From assembly GCF_029813775.1 (NCBI RefSeq), contig NZ_JARVKW010000023.1:1-64000 (forward strand): a DNA stretch of 64,000 nt. The letters run 5' to 3'. Below the pieces are notes generated by a model. The model saw nothing but the letters and a program-made list of their open reading frames with translations. It was not told the DNA's origin and ran no database searches. The stretch's first letter is position 1. Each line of letters begins with the position of its first letter. The position numbers and the translations under genes were made by a program. Source of the stretch: Streptomyces sp. DH24. GTDB lineage: Bacteria; Actinomycetota; Actinomycetes; Streptomycetales; Streptomycetaceae. Below are positions 32,800 through 41,637 of this stretch, piece after piece.

Positions 32800-34647
32800 T
32801 CAGTCGTCTTCGTTGTCGCCGAAGTCGGGGCGGACGTCCCGGGCGGCCATGATCTCGTCGTTGGAGGTGCCGGCGGCGACCATCGGCCACACCATCGCGT
32901 CCTCGTGGACGATGAAGTCGACGACGACCGGGCGGTCGTTGATCGAGTTCGCCTCCTCGATGACCTTGTCGAGGTCGGCCGGGTCCTCGCAGCGGATGGC
33001 GTAGCAGCCCATGGCCTCCGACAGCTTCACGAAGTCCGGGACGCGGGTGCCCCGGGCCTCGGGGTTGACGTCGTCGGGACCGGAGTGCAGCACGGTGTTG
33101 GAGTACCGCTGGTTGTAGAACAGCGTCTGCCACTGGCGGACCATCCCGAGGGCGCCGTTGTTGATGATGGCGACCTTGATCGGGATGTTGTTCAGGGCGC
33201 AGGTGGCGAGCTCCTGGTTGGTCATCTGGAAGCAGCCGTCGCCGTCGATCGCCCAGACGGTGCGGTCGGGGGCGCCGGCCTTGGCGCCCATGGCGGCCGG
33301 GACGGCGTAGCCCATGGTCCCGGCGCCGCCGGAGTTGAGCCAGGTGGCGGGCTTGTCGTACTGGATGAAGTGCGCGGCCCACATCTGGTGCTGGCCGACG
33401 CCCGCGGTGAAGATCGTGCCCTCGGGGGCGAGCTGTCCGATGCGCTCGATGACCGCCTGCGGGGACAGGGAGCCGCCCTCGGGCTGGTCGTAGCCGAGCG
33501 GGTAGGTCTCGCGCCAGCGGTCGAGGTCCTTCCACCAGGCGGTGTAGTCGCCCGTGTGGCCCTCGCTGTGCTCCTTCTGGACGGCCTGGATCAGGTCGGC
33601 GATGACCTCGCGGGCGTCACCGACGATCGGCACGTCGGCGGCGCGGTTCTTGCCGATCTCCGCCGGGTCGATGTCGGCGTGGACGATCTTGGCGTGCGGG
33701 GCGAAGCTGTCCAGCTTGCCGGTGACGCGGTCGTCGAAGCGGGCGCCGAGGGCGACGATCAGGTCGGCCTTCTGCAGCGCGGTGACGGCGGTGACCGCAC
33801 CGTGCATGCCGGGCATTCCCACGTGCTGCGGGTGGCTGTCGGGGAACGCGCCGAGCGCCATCAGGGTGGTGGTGACGGGCGCGCCGGTCAGCTCGGCGAG
33901 GACCTTCAGCTCGGCGGTGGCTCCGGCCTTGAGGACGCCGCCGCCGACGTAGAGGACGGGCCGCCTGGCGGCGGTGATCAGCTTGGCGGCCTCACGGATC
34001 TGCTTGGCGTGCGGCTTGGTCACCGGGCGGTAGCCGGGCAGGTCCATCACCGGCGGCCAGGAAAAGGTGGTCTTCGCCTGGAGGGCGTCCTTGGCGATGT
34101 CGACCAGGACCGGGCCGGGGCGGCCGGTGGAAGCGACGTGGAAGGCCTGCGCGATGACCCGCGGGATGTCGTCGGCGTTGGTGACCAGCCAGTTGTGCTT
34201 GGTGATCGGCATGGTGATGCCGACGATGTCCGCCTCCTGGAAGGCGTCCGTGCCGATCGCCTTGGAGGCGACCTGACCGGTGATCGCGACCAGCGGCACC
34301 GAGTCCATGTGGGCGTCGGCGATCGGGGTGACCAGGTTGGTGGCGCCGGGTCCCGAGGTCGCCATGCAGACGCCGACCTTGCCGGTGGCGAGCGCGTACC
34401 CCTCGGCGGCGTGGCCCGCGCCCTGCTCGTGGCGGACCAGGACGTGGCGGACGCGGGTGGAGTCCATCAGCGGGTCGTACGCCGGAAGGATGCAGCCACC
34501 GGGAATGCCGAATACCGTGTCGGCCCCGACCTCCTCGAGAGAGCGGATGAGGGACTGCGCGCCCGTGACGTGCTCGGGGGCGGAGTGCTGTCCTCCGGAT
34601 CGGGGCCGCGGCTGCGGATGATGGGCCCCGGTGGCCTGCTCGGTCAT
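32800..34647 (-). CDS. ilvB: Acetolactate synthase large subunit
   Basis: 615 residues, thiamine-diphosphate enzyme making acetolactate and acetohydroxybutyrate. VFGIPGGCILPAYDPL and the catalytic Glu in RHEQGAGHAAEGYA are in the Pyr domain; GDGCFQMTNQELATC is the ThDP/Mg motif (GDG-N). An FAD domain lies between them. The N-terminal 35 residues are Pro/Gln-rich. ATG at 34647 is preferred because GAGAAGAG lies 6-7 bases upstream; the ATG at 34653 would sit on that site. Controlled by the leader peptide and attenuator upstream. Confidence 0.95.
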   Translation of the reverse strand: MTEQATGAHHPQPRPRSGGQHSAPEHVTGAQSLIRSLEEVGADTVFGIPGGCILPAYDPLMDSTRVRHVLVRHEQGAGHAAEGYALATGKVGVCMATSGPGATNLVTPIADAHMDSVPLVAITGQVASKAIGTDAFQEADIVGITMPITKHNWLVTNADDIPRVIAQAFHVASTGRPGPVLVDIAKDALQAKTTFSWPPVMDLPGYRPVTKPHAKQIREAAKLITAARRPVLYVGGGVLKAGATAELKVLAELTGAPVTTTLMALGAFPDSHPQHVGMPGMHGAVTAVTALQKADLIVALGARFDDRVTGKLDSFAPHAKIVHADIDPAEIGKNRAADVPIVGDAREVIADLIQAVQKEHSEGHTGDYTAWWKDLDRWRETYPLGYDQPEGGSLSPQAVIERIGQLAPEGTIFTAGVGQHQMWAAHFIQYDKPATWLNSGGAGTMGYAVPAAMGAKAGAPDRTVWAIDGDGCFQMTNQELATCALNNIPIKVAIINNGALGMVRQWQTLFYNQRYSNTVLHSGPDDVNPEARGTRVPDFVKLSEAMGCYAIRCEDPADLDKVIEEANSINDRPVVVDFIVHEDAMVWPMVAAGTSNDEIMAARDVRPDFGDNEDD

Positions 34648-34727
34648 CGGCATTCTCTTCTCGATGCTGAGGGTTTTTGCGAAGTTCGTGCGGTGTACGC
34701 GTGCTGTGCGGCAGGTGCCTGTGCAAC

Positions 34728-34761
34728 AAAAAACCCCTCGTGCCATAAGGCAAGCGAGGGG
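34728..34761 (-). terminator. ilvB attenuator terminator
   Basis: On the minus strand CCCCTCG (34761-34755) and TGCC (34752-34749) pair with GGCA (34744-34741) and CGAGGGG (34740-34734), with a 2-base bulge and a 4-base loop, and run directly into six T residues (34733-34728). It lies 54 bases after the leader peptide stop and about 80 bases before ilvB, the standard attenuator layout. Confidence 0.85.
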
Positions 34762-34815
34762 AGCGCGCCGGGTGGGGTCGCTGGGAGTTCCGGGTCGATC
34801 CGGACGTCACCAGCT

Positions 34816-34857
34816 TCAGCCGACGCGCTTTCCAAGTACGAGAATTCGGGTGCGCAT
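34816..34857 (-). CDS. ilvB leader peptide, MRTRILVLGKRVG
   Basis: A 13-residue ORF with the run Ile-Leu-Val-Leu followed later by Val, that is, all three branched-chain amino acids. This peptide is recurrent before ilvB in Streptomyces as I recall it. Stalling on uncharged branched-chain tRNAs would favour the antiterminator form and ilvB transcription. GGGAGGG lies about 8 bases before the ATG, but the same sequence can also be read as the -10 region (GAGGGT), in which case transcription would start at the ATG. Confidence 0.85.
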   Translation of the reverse strand: MRTRILVLGKRVG

Positions 34858-34869
34858 GGCACTGACCCT

Positions 34870-34894
34870 CCCCCCGGCACGCACTCACTGTCAA
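34870..34894 (-). promoter_or_regulatory. ilvB promoter, overlapping the upstream stop codon
   Basis: A perfect TTGACA (34889-34894 on the minus strand) is followed after 18 bp by GAGGGT. The -35 hexamer contains the TGA stop codon (34891-34893) of the upstream diguanylate cyclase gene, so the ilvB promoter begins inside that reading frame. Confidence 0.6.
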
Positions 34895-37800
34895 GTGGGT
34901 GGGACGGGAGTCTCATTATGTGAGCGCAGGGCCGTCCCGCCTCGGAGGACGGCCGTCACTCCGGTGGAGTACACGCCCGTGGCGCCCCCCGCGAACGCGG
35001 GCTCGGCCGGTCCGTGCGGCACCGGGTAGTGGCCCGCGGTGAGGGCCCGGCGCAGCCGGTACTCGTCCAGCGGCCCGGAGAAGGCCATGCCCTGCCCGTG
35101 GGTGCAGCCCATCGCGCGCAGGGCGAGGACCTGCTCGGGCAGGTCCACCCCGTCGGCCACGGACTGCAGCCCGAGGTCGGTGGCGATGCGCAGCAGCCCG
35201 CTGGTGATCTTGTGCAGCCGGGCGGACTCCACGACGCCCTCGACCAGACCGCGGTCGAGTTTCAGGAAGTCGACGGGGAGCCGTCTGAGGGCCGTGATCG
35301 TGCCGTAACCGGTGCCGAAGCCGTCCAGCGTGATCCGGACGCCGGCGCGCTTGAGGGCGTTCAGGCGGCGCTCCAGCTCGTCCAGGCCGACGCGCGGGTC
35401 GGTGTCGGCGAGCTCGACGACCAGCGAGCCGGGCGGCAGTCCGTGCCGGGTGAGCAGCGCCTCGATGGAGCCGAGCGGCATGGCGCGGTCCAGCAGCCTG
35501 CGGGCCGCGATCCGTACGGCCACGGGTACGTACAGTCCGGTCGTGGCCCGCTCGGCGGCCTGCTCGACGGCCTCCTCCAGCACCCAGCGGCCCAGCTCGG
35601 CGGTCTTGTCGCTGTCCTCGGCGACCCGCAGGAACTCGGCCGGGGTGAACAGCACGCCCTGCGACGAACGCCAGCGGGCCTGGGCGCACACGGACGTGAT
35701 CCGGCCGTCCTGGAGGGACACCACCGGCTGGTGCAGCAGGGCGAACTCGCCGTCGTGCAGCGCGGCACGCAGCCGCGTGGCCAGCTCGGCCTTGCGGACG
35801 ACGTCCTGCTGCATCTGCGGTTGGTACAGCTCGACGCGGCCCTTGCCGCCGGCCTTGGCCCGGTACATGGCGAGGTCGGCGTTGCGGAGCAGTTCGCCCG
35901 CTCCGATGCCCGGCTCCGCGAAGGCGACGCCGATGGAGGCGTTGACCCTGACGTCGTTGCCGTCGATGACGTACGGCTGGGACAGCGTCAGCCTGAGGCG
36001 GTCGGCGAGCTCCAGGATGTGCCGTTCCCGGGCGGTGCGGTCGCGGGCACCGTCCCCGACGATCAGGGCGGCGAACTCGTCGCCGCCGAGCCGGGAGGCG
36101 GTGTCGCCGCGGCGGACCGCCTCCTGGAGTCTGCGGGCGGCCTGGACGAGCAGTTCGTCGCCGGCCTGGTGCCCGATGGTGTCGTTGACGGCCTTGAAGC
36201 CGTCCAGGTCGATGAAGAGGACGGCCGTGCCGCGCAGGGCGGCGCCGCGGTCGCCCGCCCGCCGGCCGGAGAGCGCCTGCTGGACCCGCTTGGTGAACAG
36301 CGTGCGGTTGGGCAGGTCGGTCAGCGGGTCGTGCTCGGCGTTGTGCTGCAACTGCGCCTGGAGGCGGACCCGTTCGGTGACGTCCCGGCTGTTGAAGATG
36401 AGGCCGCCGTGGTGCCGGCTGACGGTCGACTCGACGTTGAGCCAGCCTTCCCCGCTCTCGGCTTCGCTCGAGCGGGAGGTGCCCCCACCGCCGGACCGGA
36501 AACGGCACTCGATGCGCGTAGTGGGTTCGTCGGCCGGGCCGGCGGCGAGGAATCTGCGCACCTCGTGCACCACACGGCCCAGGTCCTCCGGGTGGATCAG
36601 GCTGGACAGCTCCTGCCCGACGAGTTCCTCCGCGGGGCGTCCGTAGACACCGGCGGCGGCCGGGGAGACGTACCGGAGGATGCCGCTGGGGGCGGCGATC
36701 ATGATGACGTCGCTCGAGCCCTGCACCAGGGAGCGGAAGTGGTTCTCCTTCTGCGCCAGTTCCTGGGTGAGGGTGATGTTGTCGAGCAGCATGATCCCCT
36801 GCCGCACGACGAGCGCGAGCACCACCGTGCCGCAGGTGATGAGCACGACGCGGTCGACGCTGCGGCCGTTGAGGACGTTGTAGAGGATGCCCAGGGTGCA
36901 CACGGCGGCCGCGAGGTAGGGCGTGAGGGCGGCCAGGGAGCCGGTGATGGGCCGGGCGGCCGTGTAGCGCGCGAGGTCGCCGCTCTGCTCGGGCTGCGGG
37001 CGGCGTGCCCCGGTGCGGCCGGGCAGGTGCTCGTGCACCACGCGTGTGTGCCCGTCGGCGTGCTGCGGCCCGGCGTCCCGGGGCGCGGCCCACGGGGCGT
37101 ACGCGAGGAGCAGGGAGCCGGCGAACCAGCCCGCGTCGAGCAACTGGCCCGAGCGGTAGCTGTCCTGGAACAGCGGCGAGGTGAACAGGGCGTCGCACAG
37201 CACCGTCAGGCCGAGCCCGCCGACCGCGGTGTTGAGCACCGCGCGGTTCACCGAGGAGCGCCGGAAGTGCAGCGCGAGCACCATGCTGACCAGCGCGATG
37301 TCCAGCAGCGGGTAGGCCAGCGACAGCGCGATGTGCGCGACGCCCGGCCCCTCCGACTTGGCCGCCTGGGCGAGCGCCAGGCTCCAGGCCAGCGTCAGCA
37401 GCGAGCCGCCGATCAGCCAGGCGTCCAGGGCGAGACAGACCCAGCCCGCCTTGGTCACCGGCCGTATGGCGAGCACCAGGAGTCCGACGATCGCGGGCGG
37501 CGCGAAGCACACGAAGAACAGGTCGGCGTAGGAGGGACTGGGCACGGGTACGCCGAGGACGACCTCGTACCAGCCCCAGACCAGGTTGCCCAGGCACGCC
37601 ATCGCCGAGGAGAGGCCGAACAGCAGCCAGGCGGGGCGGAACCGGACCCGTGGGCCGCGGGCGTACACCAGGCAGGAGACGGCGGCGGCAGCGGCGGCGG
37701 CGCTCAGCCCGAAGTCGCCCATGATCAGGGCGAGTTGCCGGGACCCCCAGCCGAACGCGGCGCCTAGTGCGTAGGCCGCGCAGACCAGGGCGAGAGCGAG

Positions 37801-38133
37801 GCGGTGGGCCAGGCGGCCCGGGCCGTCGGCGGCGGCCGGCGGGCGGGGCAGCACGGTTCCCGGCGTCCGCTGCGGGCGCAGCGCGCCGTCGAGGGTCGGC
37901 GCGGGAGGCGGCGGCGAACTCACCGGTCCCTCCTGGTCCGCGTCGGCCCCGGGTCGCGCCGGTCCGGGTGCGCCGGGTGGGCATGCCTTCTGCGGCTGCC
38001 GTGCCTGCGCTGCTGACTGTGCCGGCTGTGACTGCTGTGAAGGCCGCCCTGCTGGGCGTGGCAGCCGCGTCTGCGCGCGGCCGTCCGCCAGGGTCGCCGC
38101 CGGCGGCCCCGCCGCATCGGATCGCTCGTCCAT
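34891..38133 (-). CDS. Membrane PAS-GGDEF protein with degenerate EAL domain
   Basis: About 1080 residues. A Pro/Ala-rich N-terminus (1-105) precedes about 9-10 membrane segments (105-450), a PAS domain (465-590), a GGDEF domain and an EAL-type domain. The cyclase motif RLGGDEF (about 682-686) is intact, with an RxxD inhibitory site five residues before it. The EAL domain has lost key positions: EAL reads CAQ, the DDFGTGY motif reads DGFGTGY, and the usual Asn in the VNxS strand and second Glu in ELTE are gone. It should make c-di-GMP but not hydrolyse it. The start is uncertain: ATG at 38133 or GTG at 38163, neither with a good ribosome site. Confidence 0.85.
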   Translation of the reverse strand: MDERSDAAGPPAATLADGRAQTRLPRPAGRPSQQSQPAQSAAQARQPQKACPPGAPGPARPGADADQEGPVSSPPPPAPTLDGALRPQRTPGTVLPRPPAAADGPGRLAHRLALALVCAAYALGAAFGWGSRQLALIMGDFGLSAAAAAAAVSCLVYARGPRVRFRPAWLLFGLSSAMACLGNLVWGWYEVVLGVPVPSPSYADLFFVCFAPPAIVGLLVLAIRPVTKAGWVCLALDAWLIGGSLLTLAWSLALAQAAKSEGPGVAHIALSLAYPLLDIALVSMVLALHFRRSSVNRAVLNTAVGGLGLTVLCDALFTSPLFQDSYRSGQLLDAGWFAGSLLLAYAPWAAPRDAGPQHADGHTRVVHEHLPGRTGARRPQPEQSGDLARYTAARPITGSLAALTPYLAAAVCTLGILYNVLNGRSVDRVVLITCGTVVLALVVRQGIMLLDNITLTQELAQKENHFRSLVQGSSDVIMIAAPSGILRYVSPAAAGVYGRPAEELVGQELSSLIHPEDLGRVVHEVRRFLAAGPADEPTTRIECRFRSGGGGTSRSSEAESGEGWLNVESTVSRHHGGLIFNSRDVTERVRLQAQLQHNAEHDPLTDLPNRTLFTKRVQQALSGRRAGDRGAALRGTAVLFIDLDGFKAVNDTIGHQAGDELLVQAARRLQEAVRRGDTASRLGGDEFAALIVGDGARDRTARERHILELADRLRLTLSQPYVIDGNDVRVNASIGVAFAEPGIGAGELLRNADLAMYRAKAGGKGRVELYQPQMQQDVVRKAELATRLRAALHDGEFALLHQPVVSLQDGRITSVCAQARWRSSQGVLFTPAEFLRVAEDSDKTAELGRWVLEEAVEQAAERATTGLYVPVAVRIAARRLLDRAMPLGSIEALLTRHGLPPGSLVVELADTDPRVGLDELERRLNALKRAGVRITLDGFGTGYGTITALRRLPVDFLKLDRGLVEGVVESARLHKITSGLLRIATDLGLQSVADGVDLPEQVLALRAMGCTHGQGMAFSGPLDEYRLRRALTAGHYPVPHGPAEPAFAGGATGVYSTGVTAVLRGGTALRSHNETPVPPT

Positions 38134-38218
38134 AGGCCGTGCATCGCCCGTCGCCCCCCTCACAGTTCTGAATGTCCGTCCCCGGCGCCGAACAGTGCGC
38201 GGCGCAACCCCTGTCGGG

Positions 38219-38236
38219 ACGATACACCAGTATCGT
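38219..38236. promoter_or_regulatory. Palindrome upstream of the diguanylate cyclase gene
   Basis: ACGATAC-ACCA-GTATCGT is a perfect 7-bp inverted repeat, 85 bp upstream of the cyclase ATG at 38133 and about 100 bp after the convergent-side gene's stop. It is operator-like. The protein that binds it is unknown. Confidence 0.45.
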
Positions 38237-38331
38237 CACTCAGGGACATAGGTTCTCTACGCTCCGTGACGACCAGGGAAGATGCGAGTACCCACCGCTT
38301 CCGTGGGGTCGCGGACGGTACTCGATCCGTG

Positions 38332-39282
38332 TTACGCGCTTGTCGCGCCCGTCGTCAGAATCACGTTCCGCAGAGGCTCCCGGTTCACGAAGCGGCTCAA
38401 CTGGTCCGCCAGCAGACGCTTGGCGCGCGGCAGGAACGCGGACGTGGGACCGCCGACGTGCGGGCTGATCAGCACGCCGGGCGCCCGCCACAACGGGTGC
38501 TCGCGGGGCAGCGGTTCAGGGTCCGTGACGTCGAGGGCGGCGGTGATCCGGCCGCTCTCCAGCTCCGCGAGCAGGGCCTTCGTGTCGACGACGGCGCCGC
38601 GCGCGACGTTGACGAGGAGCGCCCCGTCCTTCATCCGCGCGAGGAAGTCGGCGCCGGCCAGCCCCCGGGTGGCGTCGGTGAGGGGCGTGGTGAGCACGAC
38701 GACGTCCGACTCGGGGAGCAGGGCGGGCAGTTCGGTGAGCGGATGCACCGGGCCGCGCGCCGTAGTGCGCGCGGAGCGCGCGACGCGCGCCACCCGCGCG
38801 ACCTCGAACGGCACGAGCCGGTCCTCGATCGCGGCGCCGATCGACCCGTACCCGACGATCAGGACGGTCTTGTCGGCCAGCGCGGGCCGGAACCCGCCGA
38901 GCCACTCGCCCCGGTCCTGGGCCCGCACGTGGTCGGGGATGCCGCGCAGCGACGCCAGGATCAGGGCGAGGGTGAGCTCGGAGGTGCTCGCCTCGTGCAC
39001 ACCGCGCGCGTTGCACAGCCGCACACCCGGCCGCAGGTGCTTCAGGCCCGGTTCGACGTGGTCGGTGCCGGCCGACAGCGTCTGCACGACCTCGACCGAG
39101 CTCATCTCCGGCAGCGGGCGCTGCCCGAGGCCCGGCGGCTTCATGTACGGCACGACGTAGAAGGCGCAGTCGGCGGGGTCGGCCGGGTACTCCTCGGCGC
39201 CGTCCCAGAAGCGGTAGGCGGGCCCCTCGGGAAGGCCCTCGATCTCTTCCGGCGGGATGGGAAGCCACACGTCAGCAGTCAT
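38332..39282 (-). CDS. D-isomer specific 2-hydroxyacid dehydrogenase
   Basis: 316 residues. NAD domain motif VLIVGYGSIGAAIEDRL, catalytic Arg in LVNVARGAVVDTKAL, Glu in LDVTDPEPLP and catalytic His in LISPHVGGPT. It reduces 2-oxo acids or oxidises D-2-hydroxy acids; the substrate is open. The stretch RVARVARSARTTARG near residue 170 is in the cofactor-specificity region, and its Arg content suggests NADP. Divergent from the aldo-keto reductase. Confidence 0.9.
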   Translation of the reverse strand: MTADVWLPIPPEEIEGLPEGPAYRFWDGAEEYPADPADCAFYVVPYMKPPGLGQRPLPEMSSVEVVQTLSAGTDHVEPGLKHLRPGVRLCNARGVHEASTSELTLALILASLRGIPDHVRAQDRGEWLGGFRPALADKTVLIVGYGSIGAAIEDRLVPFEVARVARVARSARTTARGPVHPLTELPALLPESDVVVLTTPLTDATRGLAGADFLARMKDGALLVNVARGAVVDTKALLAELESGRITAALDVTDPEPLPREHPLWRAPGVLISPHVGGPTSAFLPRAKRLLADQLSRFVNREPLRNVILTTGATSA

Positions 39283-39358
39283 GTCCGGAGGCTATGTCAG
39301 GAGCCGGGAGGCGCAGAGGTTAGGTTGGGGGCGCCAGGAGAGGGAGGGTCACGAGCAG

Positions 39359-40357
39359 GTGGAGCGCAGGACGATCGGCGCGGCGGCGCTCGCGGTGGGG
39401 GCCGTCGGACTCGGGTGCATGCCGATGAGCTGGGCGTACAGCGCCTCGCGGCAGCGGGGCGACGAGTCGCTCAGGGCGGTGCACCGGGCGCTGGACCTGG
39501 GCTCGACGCTGCTGGACACGGCCGACATGTACGGCCCGTTCACCAACGAGCTGCTGCTCGGCCGGGTGTTGAAGGAGCGGCGGGCCGACGCGTTCGTGTC
39601 GACGAAGGTGGGGCTCCTGGTCGGCGACCAGCACATCGTGGCCAACGGCCGCCCCGGCTATGTGAGGCGGGCGTGCGACGCGTCGCTGCGGCGGCTGCAG
39701 ACGGACGTGATCGATCTCTACCAGCTGCACCGGGCCGACCCGGAGGTGCCGGTCGAGGAGACCTGGGGCGCGATGGCGGAGCTCGTACGGGCCGGAAAGG
39801 TACGGGCGTTGGGGCTGTGCGCGGTGGGCGCGCGGTCGGCTCGGCGGCCGGGGGCGCGGCTGCACGACGGCACGCTGCGGCAGCTGGAGCGGGTGCAGCA
39901 GGTGTTCCCGGTGAGCGCGGTGCAGGCCGAGTTGTCGGTGTGGTCGCGGGAGGCGCTGGAGACGCTGCTGCCGTGGTGCGAGGCGCGCGGGGTCGGCTTC
40001 CTCGCCGCGATGCCGCTCGGCAACGGCTTCCTGACCGGCACGCTGACGCCCGGCGAGGGTTTCGAGCCGGACGACCTGCGGGCCCGGCACCCGCGCTTCA
40101 CGGCGGAGATGATGGCCGCGAACCAGCCGATCGTCGTGGGGCTGCGCCGCGTCGCGGCCCGGCACGGCGACGCGGTGACTCCGGCGCAGGTGGCGCTGGC
40201 TTGGGCACTGGCGCAGGGCCGGCACGTGGTGCCGGTCCCGGGGACGAAGCAGGAACGTTGGGCCACGGAGAACGCGCGGGCCGCGGCCCTGCGGCTGACC
40301 GACCGGGACCTGGCGGAGGTGGCGGGGCTGCCGCGGGCGCGGGAGTCGTGGGACTGA
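39359..40357 (+). CDS. Aldo/keto reductase
   Basis: 332 residues. The AKR tetrad is visible: Asp and Tyr in LLDTADMYGP, Lys in VSTKVG and His in LYQLHRAD. NADPH-binding elements near the C-terminus (VPVPGTKQERWATENARA) are typical of the AKR13-like group. The GTG start at 39359 follows GGGAGGG. An upstream in-frame extension would run into the divergent gene. Substrate unknown; a general carbonyl reductase is likely. Confidence 0.9.
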   Translation: MERRTIGAAALAVGAVGLGCMPMSWAYSASRQRGDESLRAVHRALDLGSTLLDTADMYGPFTNELLLGRVLKERRADAFVSTKVGLLVGDQHIVANGRPGYVRRACDASLRRLQTDVIDLYQLHRADPEVPVEETWGAMAELVRAGKVRALGLCAVGARSARRPGARLHDGTLRQLERVQQVFPVSAVQAELSVWSREALETLLPWCEARGVGFLAAMPLGNGFLTGTLTPGEGFEPDDLRARHPRFTAEMMAANQPIVVGLRRVAARHGDAVTPAQVALAWALAQGRHVVPVPGTKQERWATENARAAALRLTDRDLAEVAGLPRARESWD

Positions 40358-40430
40358 GGGCCCCCGGATCGGGAACCTGGGGCGCCCGGGCGGTGTATGA
40401 CAAGGGAGAAGCCACCGCGTCGAAGGGACC

Positions 40431-41594
40431 ATGATCGTGCAACGTCGAGCCGCGACGGCCGTACTGGCCGCCGCCCTCCTGCTGACGGCCGGCTGCTCCT
40501 CCGACGGCGCAGGGCCGCCCGAGGGTGACAGGACCGCGTCGCCGAGTACGACGGCCCGCTCCTCGCCCACCGGGCAGAGCACCGAGCAGGGCCCGCCCGC
40601 GAAGGGCACGGTCAAGGTGGTCCGCACGGTCGCCACGGGCCTGGACAGCCCCTGGGGCCTCGCCCCCGTCCCCGGCGGCGGCCTGCTGGTGTCCTCCCGG
40701 GACGACGCGACGATCACGCGGATCGACGAGAAGACCGGCAGGAAGACCGAGCTGGGCGAGGTGCCGGGCGTCGCCCCGGAGGGCGAGGGCGGCCTGCTCG
40801 GCATCGCCCTGTCCCCCGACTTCGCCGCCGACCACATGGTCTACGCGTACTTCACCTCCGCCTCCGACAACCGCATCGTCCGCATGCTGTACGACGCGAA
40901 GAAGCCCGCCGGTGAGCAACTGGGCGCCCCGGACACGGTGTTCAAGGGCGTCCCGAAGGGCTTCGTGCACAACGGCGGCCGGATCGCCTTCGGGCCGGAC
41001 AGGATGCTGTACGCGGGCACGGGCGAGAGCGGCGACACGGGCCTGTCCCAGGACAAGGAGTCCCTGGGCGGCAAGATCCTGCGGCTGACGCCGGAGGGCG
41101 AGCCCGCCCCGGGCAACCCGTTCCCGGACTCCCCGGTGTACTCGTACGGGCACCGCAATGTGCAGGGGCTCGCCTGGGACGACGAACAGCGGCTGTTCGC
41201 GGCGGAGTTCGGGCAGAACACCTGGGACGAGCTGAACGCGATCAAGCCGGGCGGCAACTACGGCTGGCCGGAGGCTGAGGGCCGCTCGGACGACGCCGGG
41301 TACCACGACCCGCTCGCCCAGTGGGGCACGGACGAGGCCTCCCCCAGCGGCATCGCCCTGGCCGGGGGTTCGGTGTGGATGGCGGGTCTGCGGGGCGAGC
41401 GGCTGTGGCGCGTGCCGCTGAAGGGCACCGAGGCCGCGGCGGACCCGCAGGCCTTCCTGGAGGGCGACTACGGCCGGCTGCGCACGGTGGTGGCGGCGGG
41501 CGACGACCGGCTGTGGCTGGCCACCAGCAACACGGACGGCCGGGGCGACCCCAAGGGCGGCGACGACCGGATCCTGGAGCTGCGGGTGACGTAG
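40431..41594 (+). CDS. PQQ-type glucose/sorbosone dehydrogenase-like lipoprotein
   Basis: 387 residues. A lipoprotein signal (LLLTAGCSS) is followed by a Ser/Thr-rich linker and a six-bladed beta-propeller of the soluble glucose dehydrogenase family: DSPWGLAPVPGGGLLVSSRD, GEGGLLGIALSPDF, HNGGRIAFGPDRMLYAGTG and SYGHRNVQGLAWD. The family oxidises sugars with PQQ; many actinobacterial members have no proven substrate and no PQQ pathway nearby. The ATG follows AAGGGA. It is 73 bp after the reductase gene and may be co-transcribed. Confidence 0.88.
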   Translation: MIVQRRAATAVLAAALLLTAGCSSDGAGPPEGDRTASPSTTARSSPTGQSTEQGPPAKGTVKVVRTVATGLDSPWGLAPVPGGGLLVSSRDDATITRIDEKTGRKTELGEVPGVAPEGEGGLLGIALSPDFAADHMVYAYFTSASDNRIVRMLYDAKKPAGEQLGAPDTVFKGVPKGFVHNGGRIAFGPDRMLYAGTGESGDTGLSQDKESLGGKILRLTPEGEPAPGNPFPDSPVYSYGHRNVQGLAWDDEQRLFAAEFGQNTWDELNAIKPGGNYGWPEAEGRSDDAGYHDPLAQWGTDEASPSGIALAGGSVWMAGLRGERLWRVPLKGTEAAADPQAFLEGDYGRLRTVVAAGDDRLWLATSNTDGRGDPKGGDDRILELRVT

Positions 41595-41637
41595 CCCGTG
41601 CGGCGGGCGGCGAGGCGTCCCGCCGGGCCGGGGCGCC

